Shown: positions 18,745-30,163, counted from the stretch's first letter. The stretch: 38,913 bases of DNA from Mnemiopsis leidyi (GCA_000226015.1 JH154832.1:8718-47630); one strand, 5' to 3'. The notes: a model not told the origin generated them from the sequence alone. Program-made: numbers and translations.

Positions 18745-20320
18745 TACACACTATATATTGAAAAAACATTGTTTGAGGGTTACTTGTTTCCCAAAAACAG
18801 TGTTTCTTTAAAACTTCAATCGAAAATCCAAGAAATTACGTTTCCAAAGAATCACACCAACAGAAATCATTGAACATTGTACAAGTGTAGGTTCTTACAG
18901 CTCTCTTTATGTTTGGTATTCTATGTTTACTCTGAGTCAGAGTCGCAAGTTGAAAGTTCTCGTTACCTAGTTTGAATAGTTATAATGCATGCTTATCAGT
19001 TGTATTGTATTGTGCTATTGTGTATTGACTAAGTATCTTGCTCTTGAGCCTTTGTATTTTATTTACCGGAGATTGTAGCACACACTACAACATCAAGTAT
19101 GTTGAACGGTTTTCATAATGAACTTAAGATTTTTTCCAAGCGGGCAGTGACACATGGGGCTCATGATTTCTTGCATCGTCAACATGACACTCGGTCTTTG
19201 CCGGGTGGGTTGATGGGGCAAGTACCCGCTCATTGAGGTCGAGATTAATTGTTTCTGAATGGAACACTTCTACAAGTTCAATTTCATATGGTCTTGGCGC
19301 ACACGGAGACGAAAGCTTTTGGTAGTATAGTGTCCGTCTCTGCGAATGTCCCACAATGAGCGAGTATTTGTTGTTTTTTATGCAGTGTTGGAGTTTGAAA
19401 CTCATTCTATCTTAGCTTAGCTTAAACAATTAACATATAAATACTAAAGCTAAATTTTTGAATACAACCCGCCTATAGCCAGCAAAGTTTTAACACTATA
19501 ACGACTTAAAGTTAAGTAAGATAAATATTTGATAAATTAGCAAGAAAAATAATGACTAGACATGATTAATGATAATTATTTACTTGTTTCCATGTTTCTG
19601 TGCATTGACATTAGATGTGGAGCCGCGTGTGCGCGTGCGTCCTTGAGCCAACACGCGCGTTTGCGGACGTACGTGCGCGTCGTGTCGTCACGTCTGCACT
19701 CAATGCTGGGTCAACCCACATTTCACTAATTTACTGTTTGAGTGTGAGAATGAGATATATTTATAATTTGATAAATATAAAATGCTGTAAATAAAATTTG
19801 TTGTTTTCTTGAATTTGTTGTTTTCTCTTTTTTGTATTTTATGTTCTTGTATCATGGCGTTGTATTACAGACTTTGTAGTCAGAGCCAGTATATCTTAAT
19901 ACTACTTGGGGGTTAACCTAAGCAGGTGCTTACGCTGTGCTCAGTGGCCGCAAAAGGGCTCTGGTTAGAGCAACTTATAGTCACTAAACACTGTCATAGG
20001 AATGTCAGAGCCAGAAATGCAGAGATTTGATTTGATTGATTTTGATTAGGAACTGGTCTGAATAACCAGTTAATGTTTACTCAAAATATATACTACAGCA
20101 ATAATATATTATGAAATAAAATTTATTAATAAAACCAGAAAAATTCTGCGACAGCCATGTGGGCATCATAGTTCATGGCATATAAAATTCATATGAGTTC
20201 TGAGTCTCTTGCTTATCTCAAAACATTATGCAGCTCTAATGTTCTTAAAAGTCAAAACATATCAAATCATAAGTCACACACTTGACAAACACTCAAAACT
20301 GAGAAAAACAGCCAACTTAG
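18745..20320. other. intergenic, no gene recognised
   Basis: It contains a CG-dinucleotide-rich, purine/pyrimidine-alternating patch at 19620-19690, a second copy of the D-arm-like dispersed repeat (19923-19979), and a minus-strand frame of 93 codons at 19124-19405. That frame has no recognised domain and no obvious splice sites. I would not call it a gene on present evidence. Confidence 0.5.
19923..19979 (+). repeat. dispersed repeat, copy 2 (tRNA D-arm-like segment)
   Basis: CAGGTGCTTACG, GCCGCAAAAGGGC and TCTGGTTAGAGCAACT correspond in order to 10289-10356. The copy also has TGCTCAGTGGCC, reminiscent of a tRNA A-box. No complete tRNA fold or B-box is present. Confidence 0.5.
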
Positions 20321-20500
20321 GTGCGGGGACGCTTCTGATGGCGATGCGGGCCGATTCCGAGTCGGTTTGGGGCGTTTCGGGGTCTTTTGGGTATTTTCGT
20401 TCTATTTTTGTTCGTTCTGTTCATTCCGGGAGCCGGGAGCGCTCTGGAGCGTTCTTGGGGGCCCCCGGCATGTCGGCGTCGGCCATGCTAGCCGCCCAGA
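20321..20500. other. GC-rich segment ending at the assembly gap
   Basis: About 180 bp with much higher G+C than its surroundings runs into 14 N bases (20501-20514). After the gap the composition returns to normal. It may be a GC-rich repeat, a misjoin or contaminating DNA. The short open frames across it include the Ns and are not genes. Confidence 0.5.
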
Positions 20501-20514
20501 NNNNNNNNNNNNNN
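20501..20514. other. assembly gap (14 N)
   Basis: Fourteen consecutive undetermined bases. The true gap size may differ. Confidence 1.
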
Positions 20515-20729
20515 GGTCGATGATCAAAGCTGTCCCTAGGCTGCCGTTGTGGTGACTGGTGTGCACAAAGGCTAATAGCAAGTGCACCCCTGTACCCCGG
20601 CAACCTGAACATGTTAAACAGGCAAAGTGGTGATCATACACGATGTTAATACTCCTCTTTCCGATTTGTTTTATTGAATGTTTCCTTGAGTAAAATGGTA
20701 CAAAACAAATTATTTTGTTTTCTTCTTTA

Positions 20730-21007
20730 CAGCGGCGTAACGATGGCCCGGCCACCCCGGCTACGCCGGGGCGCCGTCCTCAAGGGGCGCCAAATCGTCA
20801 TAAAAAATATGGGACAATTTTGCAAGATTAACTGCGCGACTAGCGAAATCGCGTGTTGGTTTTATAACTTCACTATTTATTTAGATTTTTCGGCCATTTT
20901 TTCACAAATTGATCCCAGTAAGCCCTTAAACCAGGGGCGCCAATTAGGGGTGCATTTTCATCGCCGAGGGGCGCCATATTGGCTAGGCCTGCTACGTTAC
21001 GCCACTG
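20730..21007. mobile_element. hAT miniature element (MITE), 278 bp, perfect 8-bp TSD
   Basis: The left end CAGCGGCGTAACGATGG and the reverse complement of the right end, CAGTGGCGTAACGTAGC, are terminal inverted repeats of the hAT type. Both flanks carry CTTCTTTA (20722-20729 and 21008-21015), an exact 8-bp target-site duplication. The interior repeats GGGGCGCC four times and has no coding capacity. A truncated relative lies at 9967. Confidence 0.94.
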
Positions 21008-21015
21008 CTTCTTTA

Positions 21016-22237
21016 TTTTGTTTTCTTCACTAAAACAAGAATTGCGGCCGCTTTAATTGTGTCAGGCGACCGCTGAATTTCCAGTATCATGCCGTCGCTT
21101 ATTGTTATTCAAATTTGCACGCGTTTGAACACAAGTGCACGTTCTTTGCATAGTTTGTTTCAAATATCTTAACTCTGCATGACGTTGTCATTATTGCATT
21201 GTATGTGCTGCCTTCATAATTTATTAATACTGCGTTGTTTTTATGCTTATGGCGTTTCATGGATTAGTCGTTCAAAAGATTTGTTCGGAGCTGGGATTAA
21301 AATCGTGTTACATTCATTTCTTAATCTGTCATTTGACAAAAAGAATTTTGATCGACTTTACTTTTACTGTTTGTTTGATCGTATATCTTGTTGCAGTTGT
21401 TGCAAGGCAATTATGTATTCATTTCATGATGCATATGTGAAATCTATTATGCGGCCTCAGGCAGTTAAAACCTATAATGGTATTTGTATACATAATTAAG
21501 TTTGATAAAGGAGCGTGCGCGCGGACGTGCGCGCAGACGTACGGACGAACGGACACTTTTTGAGCTAATATTCCAAAATACCCCGATTTACGCTGTTGAT
21601 CGCCAACCCTTTTTTGTACTTTTTGTGCACGTGCACAAAACGTATCAAAACAATCTTGTCATTTGGGCCCTTCAGGCCCAAATGGCAAGATACGGGAAAA
21701 AATCTCTACTAATTGCTGTTGGTGGCCTTAGGAACCGATGTAAAATTGTCAGTTTTTCAATCAACTTGGTCTTGAAGATCCTGGCATTCTAGTGGGAGGT
21801 TGATTGCGCATCGGCATATAAAAAGTGTACTTATTATCCATAATTTATAAATGCTGGCACCGTTGGGTCCTTTCGGCGTGCAATGGGTCCTGTGAACGTC
21901 CTATGTTGTTCACTGTTCGATGGACTTATGTAAATTTTAAACATCATAGACAAAACTCTTCGTTGTTTGCATACAGTACCTTCCAAGGGTGCTAGATAAA
22001 AGAAGACCTCACTTTTCCCCCAATTGTCAATTGCCCTTTGTATGTTGACAAATTTCAAATATTTCTATATTAAAGGCTTAAAATTTTCAAGTCTCTCTTA
22101 AAAATAACACCAGATACCCAATGGCATTTTTTACAATTAAAACAATAAAATTATAAATAAAGAATCTTTTTAAGTCTTATGAAATCCATCTAATGAGCTT
22201 GAGTCAAGGTATTTTAAAATTGTAATATTACTTATAA
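21016..22237. other. intergenic with palindromes
   Basis: No gene was found. The open frames of 60-106 codons are AT-rich and unrecognised. Notable structures are a CG-rich patch at 21513-21552 with repeated GGACG-like words, a 20-bp perfect palindrome at 21621-21640 and a 17-bp-stem hairpin at 21653-21691. Confidence 0.5.
21621..21691. repeat. two adjacent palindromes
   Basis: TTTTGTGCACGTGCACAAAA (21621-21640) is a perfect 20-bp palindrome. Twelve bases later, ATCTTGTCATTTGGGCC (21653-21669) and GGCCCAAATGGCAAGAT (21675-21691) pair with one mismatch around a CTTCA loop. Confidence 0.85.
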
Positions 22238-24567
22238 TCAGACTGCTCTTTCCACAATTCCACTGCTTTCTGTTTTGGAGAAAAATTTGAGTGAGTCCAA
22301 TCGAAAGCCTCTCATCCGTATAATGTAGAGAATTGGGTTGGCAAGGGAGTTGAGAGCTACCATTATAACAAAACTGAGAAGCCAAATGTACTTTTTCAAG
22401 AACAAACCATAATCTCCCACCCATTCAGCCAGAAAATCCCTGCCCGTAACATAGACCCCTATTACATAACGTATGTAGTTAAGCACTGCTGGTATGCTGC
22501 AAACAATATAGATAAAGGTGACCAATATAATAGTTATGGTAGCATCATTTTTCTTTCTTGTGACTGCTGGGCACCCTTTCGTTACTTTTTTGGAAAAAAG
22601 TAGAACAGTTGTTGAAGTGATGCTGCAAGCTAGGATTGGTAGAATGGGAAACATCACTTGGAGCATGGAAAATATAACGTCTGATACCTGTTAATTATAA
22701 AGTTTGTTACACATTCTGTACTGGAATTCACCACAAAATATTTGAATATTCAATGTGTAATTCACCACAAAATAAGGAATTTAAATAAAATTTACAGTGC
22801 AACAATATCAGCAATTGCAATGAATGTGGAGCCTCTTCAAGTGTTGTCATGACTTTAGCAAGTCGGCCTGAGCCACTTTTAAAAGCTTACTATGATAAAA
22901 CCTATAAAGATAATAACCAATAGCAGTTGTAAATTGATTGATAAATCAACTATGAATTGTTAAGGTACCCAATTGCTTTAATGGTGTAAAGAACCATTTG
23001 GTTTTGACCTTTGGTGCAGTTAGGCAATAGTTAATGATTATTGGATATAGGATAACTGATATAGAGTAAGTTGATCATATTTCTTAGGTAAGCCATTTGT
23101 ATACTGTATAGAATTTAATTGTAATATAAGGGCCACTAAAAATTGCCCTCGTAAAACGTTCATGAATATCACCTGTCCTGCAAACTATGCGTGCTAAATG
23201 TTTTCAGTTCTTCCCGTAAGTGCACGGCAGGTTGGGGCCATTACACTTATAAAGAAAGATCTAAGGATTTTGGGATATAAATTTGCTAAATGTTTTCAAT
23301 TCTTCCTGTAAGTGCATGGCAGGTTGGGGCCATTACACTTATATAGAAAGATCTAAGGATTTTAGGATATAAATTTTCTTAGAATGCTGATATAACATTT
23401 TAATGGGCCTTTTACAGTTGATTTGCAACTTTAGGAGACTGTTTGTCATTTACAACTGTCAGGTGTATAAGTTAACACTAAACTGTGGTTCCTCCAGAAA
23501 TAGGACTTCTGCAAGGGAAACAAGAGTCCATTTACTAGTCAATGTGTCTACTCCTAGTCTATTTTTACTCCTCCTTTGTTATTTTTAAAAACTTTTGAAT
23601 TGTGACACTTTGTTATAACTTCATCAAAGTTTATGATTCTATAAAATTTTGATGGGATATTTTGGAGGTATTCTTTCTATACTCTATAGCCTTATGGCAT
23701 TAAACCTGCCAAATTTATTTTCACTTTCTCACCGACCACTTAGATACATTTCCATGGACACCTTAACCTCTATAAAATTTACCTGATATTTTTGATTGGC
23801 TATATGATTCCAACAATATCCCGAATTCTCATCATACTGATAACTGCTGTAACCTAGCATCACTCCCAATAATTGACGGAGGATGAGCAAACCAGCATAT
23901 CCTATCAAGATTGCCAATATCAGTCTTCTGGAGATGGTGATCAGAGGTTTGAGCAGAAGGAGACATCTGACTATACTGAGACAAAGAACGAGAAAGACTG
24001 TGTAGTAAGGGATAAACTCCCAGGTCACTCCCCAAAATGTACAAAACTTGCTCTCTGAAAACATCTTGCTCTTTCTGCTATTAGCAAGTGTGAGACCTGG
24101 GTGGTGAAAACAATGTTATAAACTTATCAAAAACAAGCACTAGTTAAAATAAAGCCTCTTCTTGTCACGCTAAGAAGACTTTTATTGTTTATGCCATGAT
24201 TCATGAAAGCTTCAAATTCTAGGCAAATGCCAAAGTATGTACAATTGGGAATGCCAGGCTGGCCCTAGAGTCTGTGCTATAAGTATTTGAATGATGACTT
24301 ACCGACTGGAAAAACCATGATTGATGTGAAGGTATCCAAAGCAGCAACTACAATGTAAATAATTGTGGTTATGTTCCGAGCTTGTCTCCAAAAATATCGT
24401 AAGGCAACAATATTGGTTGGAATACCCACTGCAAAGCATACAAAGCATACCACTGCTAGTACTGTATCTTCTGGATGCATGCTATTTTGATAAGCTAATA
24501 TATTGTGAGCTATTATTTTAAGTAAAAGGTTGTAATTTACCAGGTTATTGTGAATGACAGGCAACAT
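22238..24567 (-). CDS. class A (rhodopsin-like) G-protein-coupled receptor, 3 exons, 342 aa
   Basis: Exons (minus strand): 24567-24303 (88 codons, phase 1, donor G|GTAAGT); 24096-23783 (acceptor CACCCAG, donor CAG|GTAAAT, phase 0); 22687-22238 (acceptor TTAACAG, stop at 22238). TM1 has GIPTN (N1.50) and TM2 has ALD (D2.50). Cys3.25 (SKFC) pairs with the EC2 Cys (GYCW). TM3 ends SIVRCLLLLKPL, so the usual DRY is VRC. TM5 has FPILP. TM6 has VCSIP instead of CWxP. TM7 has NPILY, the intact NPxxY. Total length and seven hydrophobic segments are normal for the class. It would sit in the plasma membrane and couple an extracellular ligand to G proteins; the ligand cannot be deduced. Translation could alternatively start at a later Met in the N-terminal tail (MHPED). 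Confidence 0.9.
23193..23376. repeat. 92-bp tandem duplication in GPCR intron 2
   Basis: A 92-bp unit starting GCTAAATGTTTTCA is present twice in a row (23193-23284 and 23285-about 23376) with roughly 90% identity. It is non-coding. Confidence 0.9.
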
Positions 24568-24961
24568 TTCCCCTAATGGCAGATATGTTCAGTAAATCAC
24601 AAATAATATATCTCAAAACAATATCAAAAGGATGAGAGAATTCAACCATAAAATCAAGAATAAGTCCATGATGTGTAGTATTAATACACAGATAAGCAGT
24701 ACGAAAAGTTCCCAACCTCTCAGCAACAGTACTAGGTATTTTCTCAATAGTATTATCAAGTCAAAAGCAAGATCAGAATTCTATTTCCCTTCAGTGCGAG
24801 ATAACCATACATATTATCTCTTGTCCCCCTGCTGATGGAAATGAGAGCGAATTCTTTGCAATAGATCCTTTTTCTTCCTTTATTCACAAACATGAGAGTG
24901 AGAACATGATGCTTATTACTACAGAATAACTTTGTGGGAGCTATCCACCTATCTCTACTCA

Positions 24962-25430
24962 GAAAAATATTTAGTTGGCAGAGTGCTTTACTAAAGATAT
25001 CGCAACGTTTTTTATGGTGAAGGACTAATATTAACAGGAAAAGATTGCAGAATTGACAATTGGAACTGCATAGGTGTAAAAAGTTGTTTCTCACTGGTAG
25101 CTGACGATTTCAGAAATTTTGGTCAGAAGTATTTTTCGGTTGGTGGCGATTTTTTGTGGCCATCCATTTCGTTATCGAAACATCAATTTTAACCGAAACA
25201 TCAGTTTCTAGTAAAAAAGCAGATCAATATGTAGACTGAAACATCAGTTTCTAACCGAAACATCAGTTTCTAACCAAGGCATCAGTTCTTAACCGCAAAA
25301 TAACATCTAATTCTAGACAAAAGAAAAATATTAATTTGGCAGAGTGCTTTACTAAAGATATCTCAACGTTTTTTATGGTGAAGGAGTAATATTGACAGGA
25401 AACGTTTGCACAATTGACAATTGGAACTGC
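24962..25430 (+). repeat. 108-bp direct repeat, copies at 24962-25070 and 25323-25430
   Basis: Both copies run from GAAAAATATT through GGCAGAGTGCTTTACTAAAG to AATTGACAATTGGAACTGCA, with about 90% identity, 361 bp apart. The second copy ends about 190 bp before the STUB1 start codon. Confidence 0.9.
25171..25295 (+). repeat. degenerate 18-19-bp tandem repeat
   Basis: The phrase AACCGAAACATCAGTTTCT recurs about five or six times, with one unrelated interruption, between the two copies of the 108-bp direct repeat. Confidence 0.8.
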
Positions 25431-25621
25431 ACAGTGCATTGAAGCTGTTAACAAGTATTGATGTACATAGATAAATAATCAAGATAAAAATAGACAGAGA
25501 ACACACCTCATGTGGAATGGTCTGAAAAGTGTTTGCACAATGGTCAATCACTCTATCACTAACACTTGGTTCTAACGATCAAGAATTACATCCAGCTGAT
25601 TGACATAACTTTTTTAGCAAC

Positions 25622-28600
25622 ATGAATGTCGGACACGAAGTTCTAGAACTGAAGCAGCAGGGGAATAAGTTCTTCTCTCAGCGAAGTTATGAAGAAGCTA
25701 TATCATGCTACACCAAAGCTATTGTAAGTTCTTTTGATATGGAATTTGATATATGATTTATTCTAGAGTTTGCGTCACTGCGACAGTTACTTAATTTAAT
25801 TTCTTTCTTTAAAGATTTAGATAAGATGAAATAACATACAACCAAACTTTTCATGCCAACTTAAGCAGCCTCTATAATGGATTAATTAGCCCGTGTTATG
25901 TAAGCAAAACCTTTTATATCTAATCTCAGCAATTGTATTGCAAAATTTATTACAGTGTGGCATGTTTTTGAAGGACCCTCACATAATACAATACATACCT
26001 GAATTGTACAAGTCTTCATTTAACATCCAACCACGTGTCCTCCTGTGTGCTATCCTCAACGAAGCAACAGAGGAACGTGGTAACAAGATGTTATCATATC
26101 ACTTCATACCTATCGTGGTAGCCGTTGTGTCCAAGAGATTTTTCCCCACAACTTCGTGCCCCAAAACCACGGGCCCAACTGATCTCTTGCCCAAGAACAT
26201 TTTGACCCAGAGGTTTTTCCCCACTGACATCGTACCCCACAACATCGTGCCCCACAATCTCGGGCCTCATTGATCTCCTACCGCAGAACATTTTGCCCCA
26301 GAGGGTTTGCCCCACCGACATCATGCCCCACAAGTCACAACATCGTGCCCCACTGACCTCGGTCATTGTCAAATTGGTAATTTTGAACACAAATTTTGTG
26401 ATGTTTGGTTATGCATTTATTCCATAATGTTAACATATTTTGACTACATGACCATGACGAGAAGACGCCCTGGAAAGTTGAATTTGCCCCGTGGTGAGAA
26501 TTTGCAACACCCTGGTTTTTGCTTAAAGACGAGAAGACACCCTGAAATTTGCTTAAACCGAAACCTTGACTGAGGCAAACTAGTCATCTGTATAATTTCA
26601 TTCTACCTGTTAAGTGTTAACCTAGTCTAGAATCTTATCTTCGCCTTGGAAACGATCTGACTACTTTAATTTTTAATGATCCAAGAAACGGCCAGACAGC
26701 ACCTGGAAAAAAATCCCAAATTCGAACATGTTTAGAAAATGGCACGATGTAACAACATGGAATAATCCAGCTCTTCAAACTTGAACAAATACTGATTTAA
26801 GGTCAGAACGTCCTATTTCTCTATGATTTTGTTTGAGATTGGGCAATTCTTTGTTTCAATATCAAACATGGCTTTAATTGAGGTCAGAAGCTAGAACACA
26901 GAATACCAGTTTTCCCTAATCCATTTTTTTGAGACAAGACAATTCTCTTGAGGCACGAGTTTGTGTGCCCACAATTTGGGACTTGGCGTTGTGGGACACG
27001 ACGTCACTGTGGCAAAACGTTCTTGGGCAGGAGGTCAGTGAGGCCGGAGGTTATGGGGCACGACGTTGTGGGGCACGTTGTCGCTGGGGCTAAATCACTA
27101 GGGCAAAATGTTCTGGGGCCCGATGTTCTGTGGCAGGACGACAGAAATCACCTTGATAATATACCTTGTGGTAATAGAATGATGAAAACATATCATATTA
27201 TTCCCATGCCTTCAAATAACAAGAGATGTATAGAGTGCTTGACATGGCGACTGACACCCTTCAGTGAAAATATTGATCTTCTGGACATGGTCAAACTGTT
27301 CGATTCGCTGATCCCAAATCACTCATTATGTGGCCAAATTTCATTTCGACATTTTAATCACGACAATTTTGGACTCGGCCAAATAGTCAACTTGTAGTCT
27401 GTACTAGTATCATGAAAACAGTTTTTTCTTAGTTTAATAACAATTGTATTTTTGCAGCTCAAGAATGACAAGGTCACGACAATCTACACAAATCGTGCTC
27501 TTTGTTACCTCAAGCTAGAACTTTGGGATCGTGTTTTAAGGGACTGCAAGCTGGCTCTAGAGATTGACAAGATGATGACAAAGGCTCACTTCTTTATGGG
27601 ACAGGCATTGACGGAACTGGAGAAGTTCGACGAGGCTATTGCTTCTTATACTACTGGTAATTTGCTTCTTATACTACCGGTAATTTGCTTCTTGAAAGCA
27701 CTAAGCAGTTGAAAGCACTAAGTAGTTGAATCTACATTCTACTGCAGCTCTGTCCAATACCCTGTTTAATCGAAGTTAATTCAATCGTTTCAATGACCTT
27801 TTTTTATTTGATCATTATTGAAAATGCACCTCTCAGCAATAGAAAGTGCGAAAGCAAGAAAAGAACATTTCGGTGACGATTTACATCAAGCTCTAAGGCG
27901 GGTAAGTTCGTTGATGAACACAACAAATTTTTTCAAAACAAACATATCATGACTTTTGCATATGATAATGCCTGTTTTTCATTATTTGATTTTAGGCCCT
28001 TTTCACATGCCTGCTTATGATATAATTTGTTGTTCCTTTCTCATAACTTTTGAATTTTCCAAATAATATGTAGATTTACACACTGTTCTTCTCATTTAAG
28101 ACAGATATATTTTAGACAAAGAAGAAGAAGCTACACAAAGAAGAAGAAAAACGAATGTCGGAAGAAATCGAATTGCAGACACTTTTAACTAAACTATTGA
28201 TTGATGATCTGGAAAGGTAAAGTTTCTTACAGTTCTTGAACGATTTTAACAAACATTCCCCCGCAACAATTACAAGCGTTTAAAGCTACGTAGAGTCTGT
28301 AAATTCACAACTTAGGAAGAAGAATCAAGAACCGTCAGATGACGAGGTAGTGGAAATAGACAAACACAATGAAGATCTGGAAGCGAAATATGTGAGTTTT
28401 ATCATCTCTTTAGCATGTTATTCCGGTAGGAGTTTCTTAGATGTGATAATTCGCTGGTTGAGGGATACTAAAATAACTTGATACTGCTAGTTCTCAGTAA
28501 CTAAACCGCAGCTATTGATAAGAAATGGTAGGATGCGATGGGATGTGATAGGGATTGGGACCCATTCTAATAACTGAAACATGCCCCTTAGTAATTCATC

Positions 28601-30163
28601 ATCAGAAATTCATCCCTCAGTTATCCATCCTGTAACTCAATAAGTTGGTTGTATTTGAAATGTATAGCTATTCCTTTACAAAAACATTAAAATGTATCAT
28701 TACAGATGGTGTATAATTGTTCGGAGTCAAATTTCATCTCTATGACATAGCATAGAATCTAATTAACACATTAGGTTGAGAAGGAATGATCAGATAAGCA
28801 AGGGCCAATAAAGTCTCTTACGACTTGAGAATCGAAGAACGGTTTTAGAAGTTGGTCTAAACTTGCTTAACAACAAAATCGAATATTTTGATGCATTCGT
28901 CTGACTGTGCAATCTGTTTACATTTAAATCTAACATCAAACTAAAGAACGTGCTTGGCTGAGTTTAAGTAAGTCTTCGGTTACAAAATCGAATTTGTGCT
29001 TGACTGGAGCACGCTTTATAATTTTAGTAGCCATTGACGGCAGTGTTTGTTTACGTGTAGGTCGGTCGATCCGATCAGGCCGGCCGCGCGCGCGACAAAC
29101 TTTGCTGCGCTAGCTTAGCTTGGTGATCCTTTCTGTCACCGATATGGATATGGACATTGTCTGACACAATCAATCAGACAGAAAAATGAACATTGAACTT
29201 GTCCAGTGTTCCTTTTCGGTAGATATTAAGATGAATAGGGCTTGATATACTGCAGTCATACATACCAATTTAATATTTATCCGTCAACTGTTTCAATCCA
29301 CTGAATACTAACAAAACTTTTCCTGAAATTATCACATACCTGAATCTTTACTGTATGAGTATCTAATGTCTCGTGACTTCCCTCTCTATTTCAGACAAAG
29401 TATCTTGACACACTTAATCAACTGTTTTCTGAACTCGATGACCGAAGAAAAGTAAGTTATGCACGCTATAAATCTTGCAGATTCAAAATAATTCCTTTAC
29501 AGTTTACATAGAATTTGTACTCTGCGTGTCTATTCGATTCGTTTCAAAACTATACAGTGAGTAGCTTACTACAGAATATACAGACACGAACTGATGGTCA
29601 CGTGATGCGACACGCTGTATTCTTCGTAACATTACTATATTCATAAGAATATATGTATGTGATCTGTTGTGAGTGCTAGGTTTACCTTTATGTAGAAACT
29701 ATATAGTTTAATTGGCAGCACGTTTTAAATGCTCCAAATTTTTATCGCAGCGCCGTGAAGTGCCAGATTATCTCTGCGGAAAGATAAGTTTCGAGATAAT
29801 GAAGGACCCCGTTATAACACCTTCAGGAGTTACTTATGAAAGGTAAAAATCTACCTATTTGTAATTGGATTGAACAATCATTATTATAGTTAAAACTAGT
29901 TCAAATAATCGACCGATGCTATAGACCGATGCAAAACAGCAGCTTCCACTTCGTGAAAATAAAGCTAAACTTGCATTTCCCATATACATCCCTAACCCTA
30001 ACTTGTATTCAGGAGCGATTTGGAGGAACACTTACAACGTGTCGGGCATTTTGATCCTCTCACACGAGTCCCCCTGAAGAGAGAAAAGTTGACTCCCAAC
30101 CTTGCTATGAAGGAAGTCATTGAGCACTTCTTGGAAAACAACCCATGGGCAGAATACTACTGA
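25622..30163 (+). CDS. STUB1: STUB1/CHIP: TPR co-chaperone and U-box E3 ubiquitin ligase, 8 exons, 280 aa
   Basis: Exons: 25622-25723, 27458-27656, 27837-27901, 28116-28216, 28316-28391, 29395-29451, 29751-29842, 30013-30163. All have GT/AG sites and compatible phases; the sum is 843 bp. Residues 5-110 form three TPRs ([40 protein letters not shown]). Lys11 aligns with the human carboxylate-clamp Lys30 that grips the EEVD tail of Hsp70/Hsp90. A charged coiled-coil hairpin (about 120-200) is the dimerisation region. The U-box (about 204-278) has [36 protein letters not shown] and [11 protein letters not shown], which recruit the ubiquitin-conjugating enzyme. The protein ubiquitinates chaperone-bound misfolded clients in the cytosol. 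Human CHIP has 303 residues; the shortfall is mainly the N-terminal tail. ATTAAA at 30472-30477 could be the polyadenylation signal. Confidence 0.96.
26128..26370 (+). repeat. satellite family in STUB1 intron 1, left arm
   Basis: This is an array of roughly 16-bp units of the type CCCCACAACATCGTGC, nested in longer units of about 91 bp marked by AGAACATTTTGCCCCAGAG (at 26194 and 26285). Copies are degenerate. The right arm at 26940-27145 is the inverted counterpart. Confidence 0.85.
26940..27145 (-). repeat. satellite family in STUB1 intron 1, right (inverted) arm
   Basis: The reverse complement reads CCCCAGAACATTTTGCCC, then CCCCACAACGTCGTGCCCC and CCTCACTGACCTCCTGCCC, in the same unit order as the left arm. 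Together the arms enclose about 570 bp of unique-looking DNA, like the subrepeat-built termini of foldback transposons. No target-site duplication was identified. Confidence 0.82.
27640..27727 (+). repeat. tandem duplications at the STUB1 exon 2 donor
   Basis: A 23-bp unit containing CTTCTTATACTACTG|GTAATT is duplicated, so a second donor-like GT lies at 27680-27681, 23 bp after the predicted donor at 27657-27658. A 17-bp unit GAAAGCACTAAGCAGTT then also occurs twice (27694-27710 and 27711-27727). Confidence 0.9.

Larger units (their letters stand above)
24568..25621. other. intergenic region between divergent GPCR and STUB1 genes
   Basis: The GPCR runs left and STUB1 runs right, so this roughly 1-kb stretch should hold both promoters. 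It contains a direct repeat of about 108 bp and a short tandem array (described separately). No TATA box or other core element is convincing. Confidence 0.5.

Noticed and set aside
19124-19405. A 93-codon minus-strand frame
   Set aside because: It has an ATG and an even composition but no recognised domain, no partner exons and no repeat context; listed only as part of the intergenic region.
20209-20555. Open frames through the N gap
   Set aside because: They read across undetermined bases and a GC-rich block; not supportable.
24055-24064. Alternative GPCR exon 2 acceptor at TTTTCAG (24055)
   Set aside because: It is in phase but removes about 14 residues between TM2 and Cys3.25. The upstream CACCCAG acceptor restores a normal loop length.
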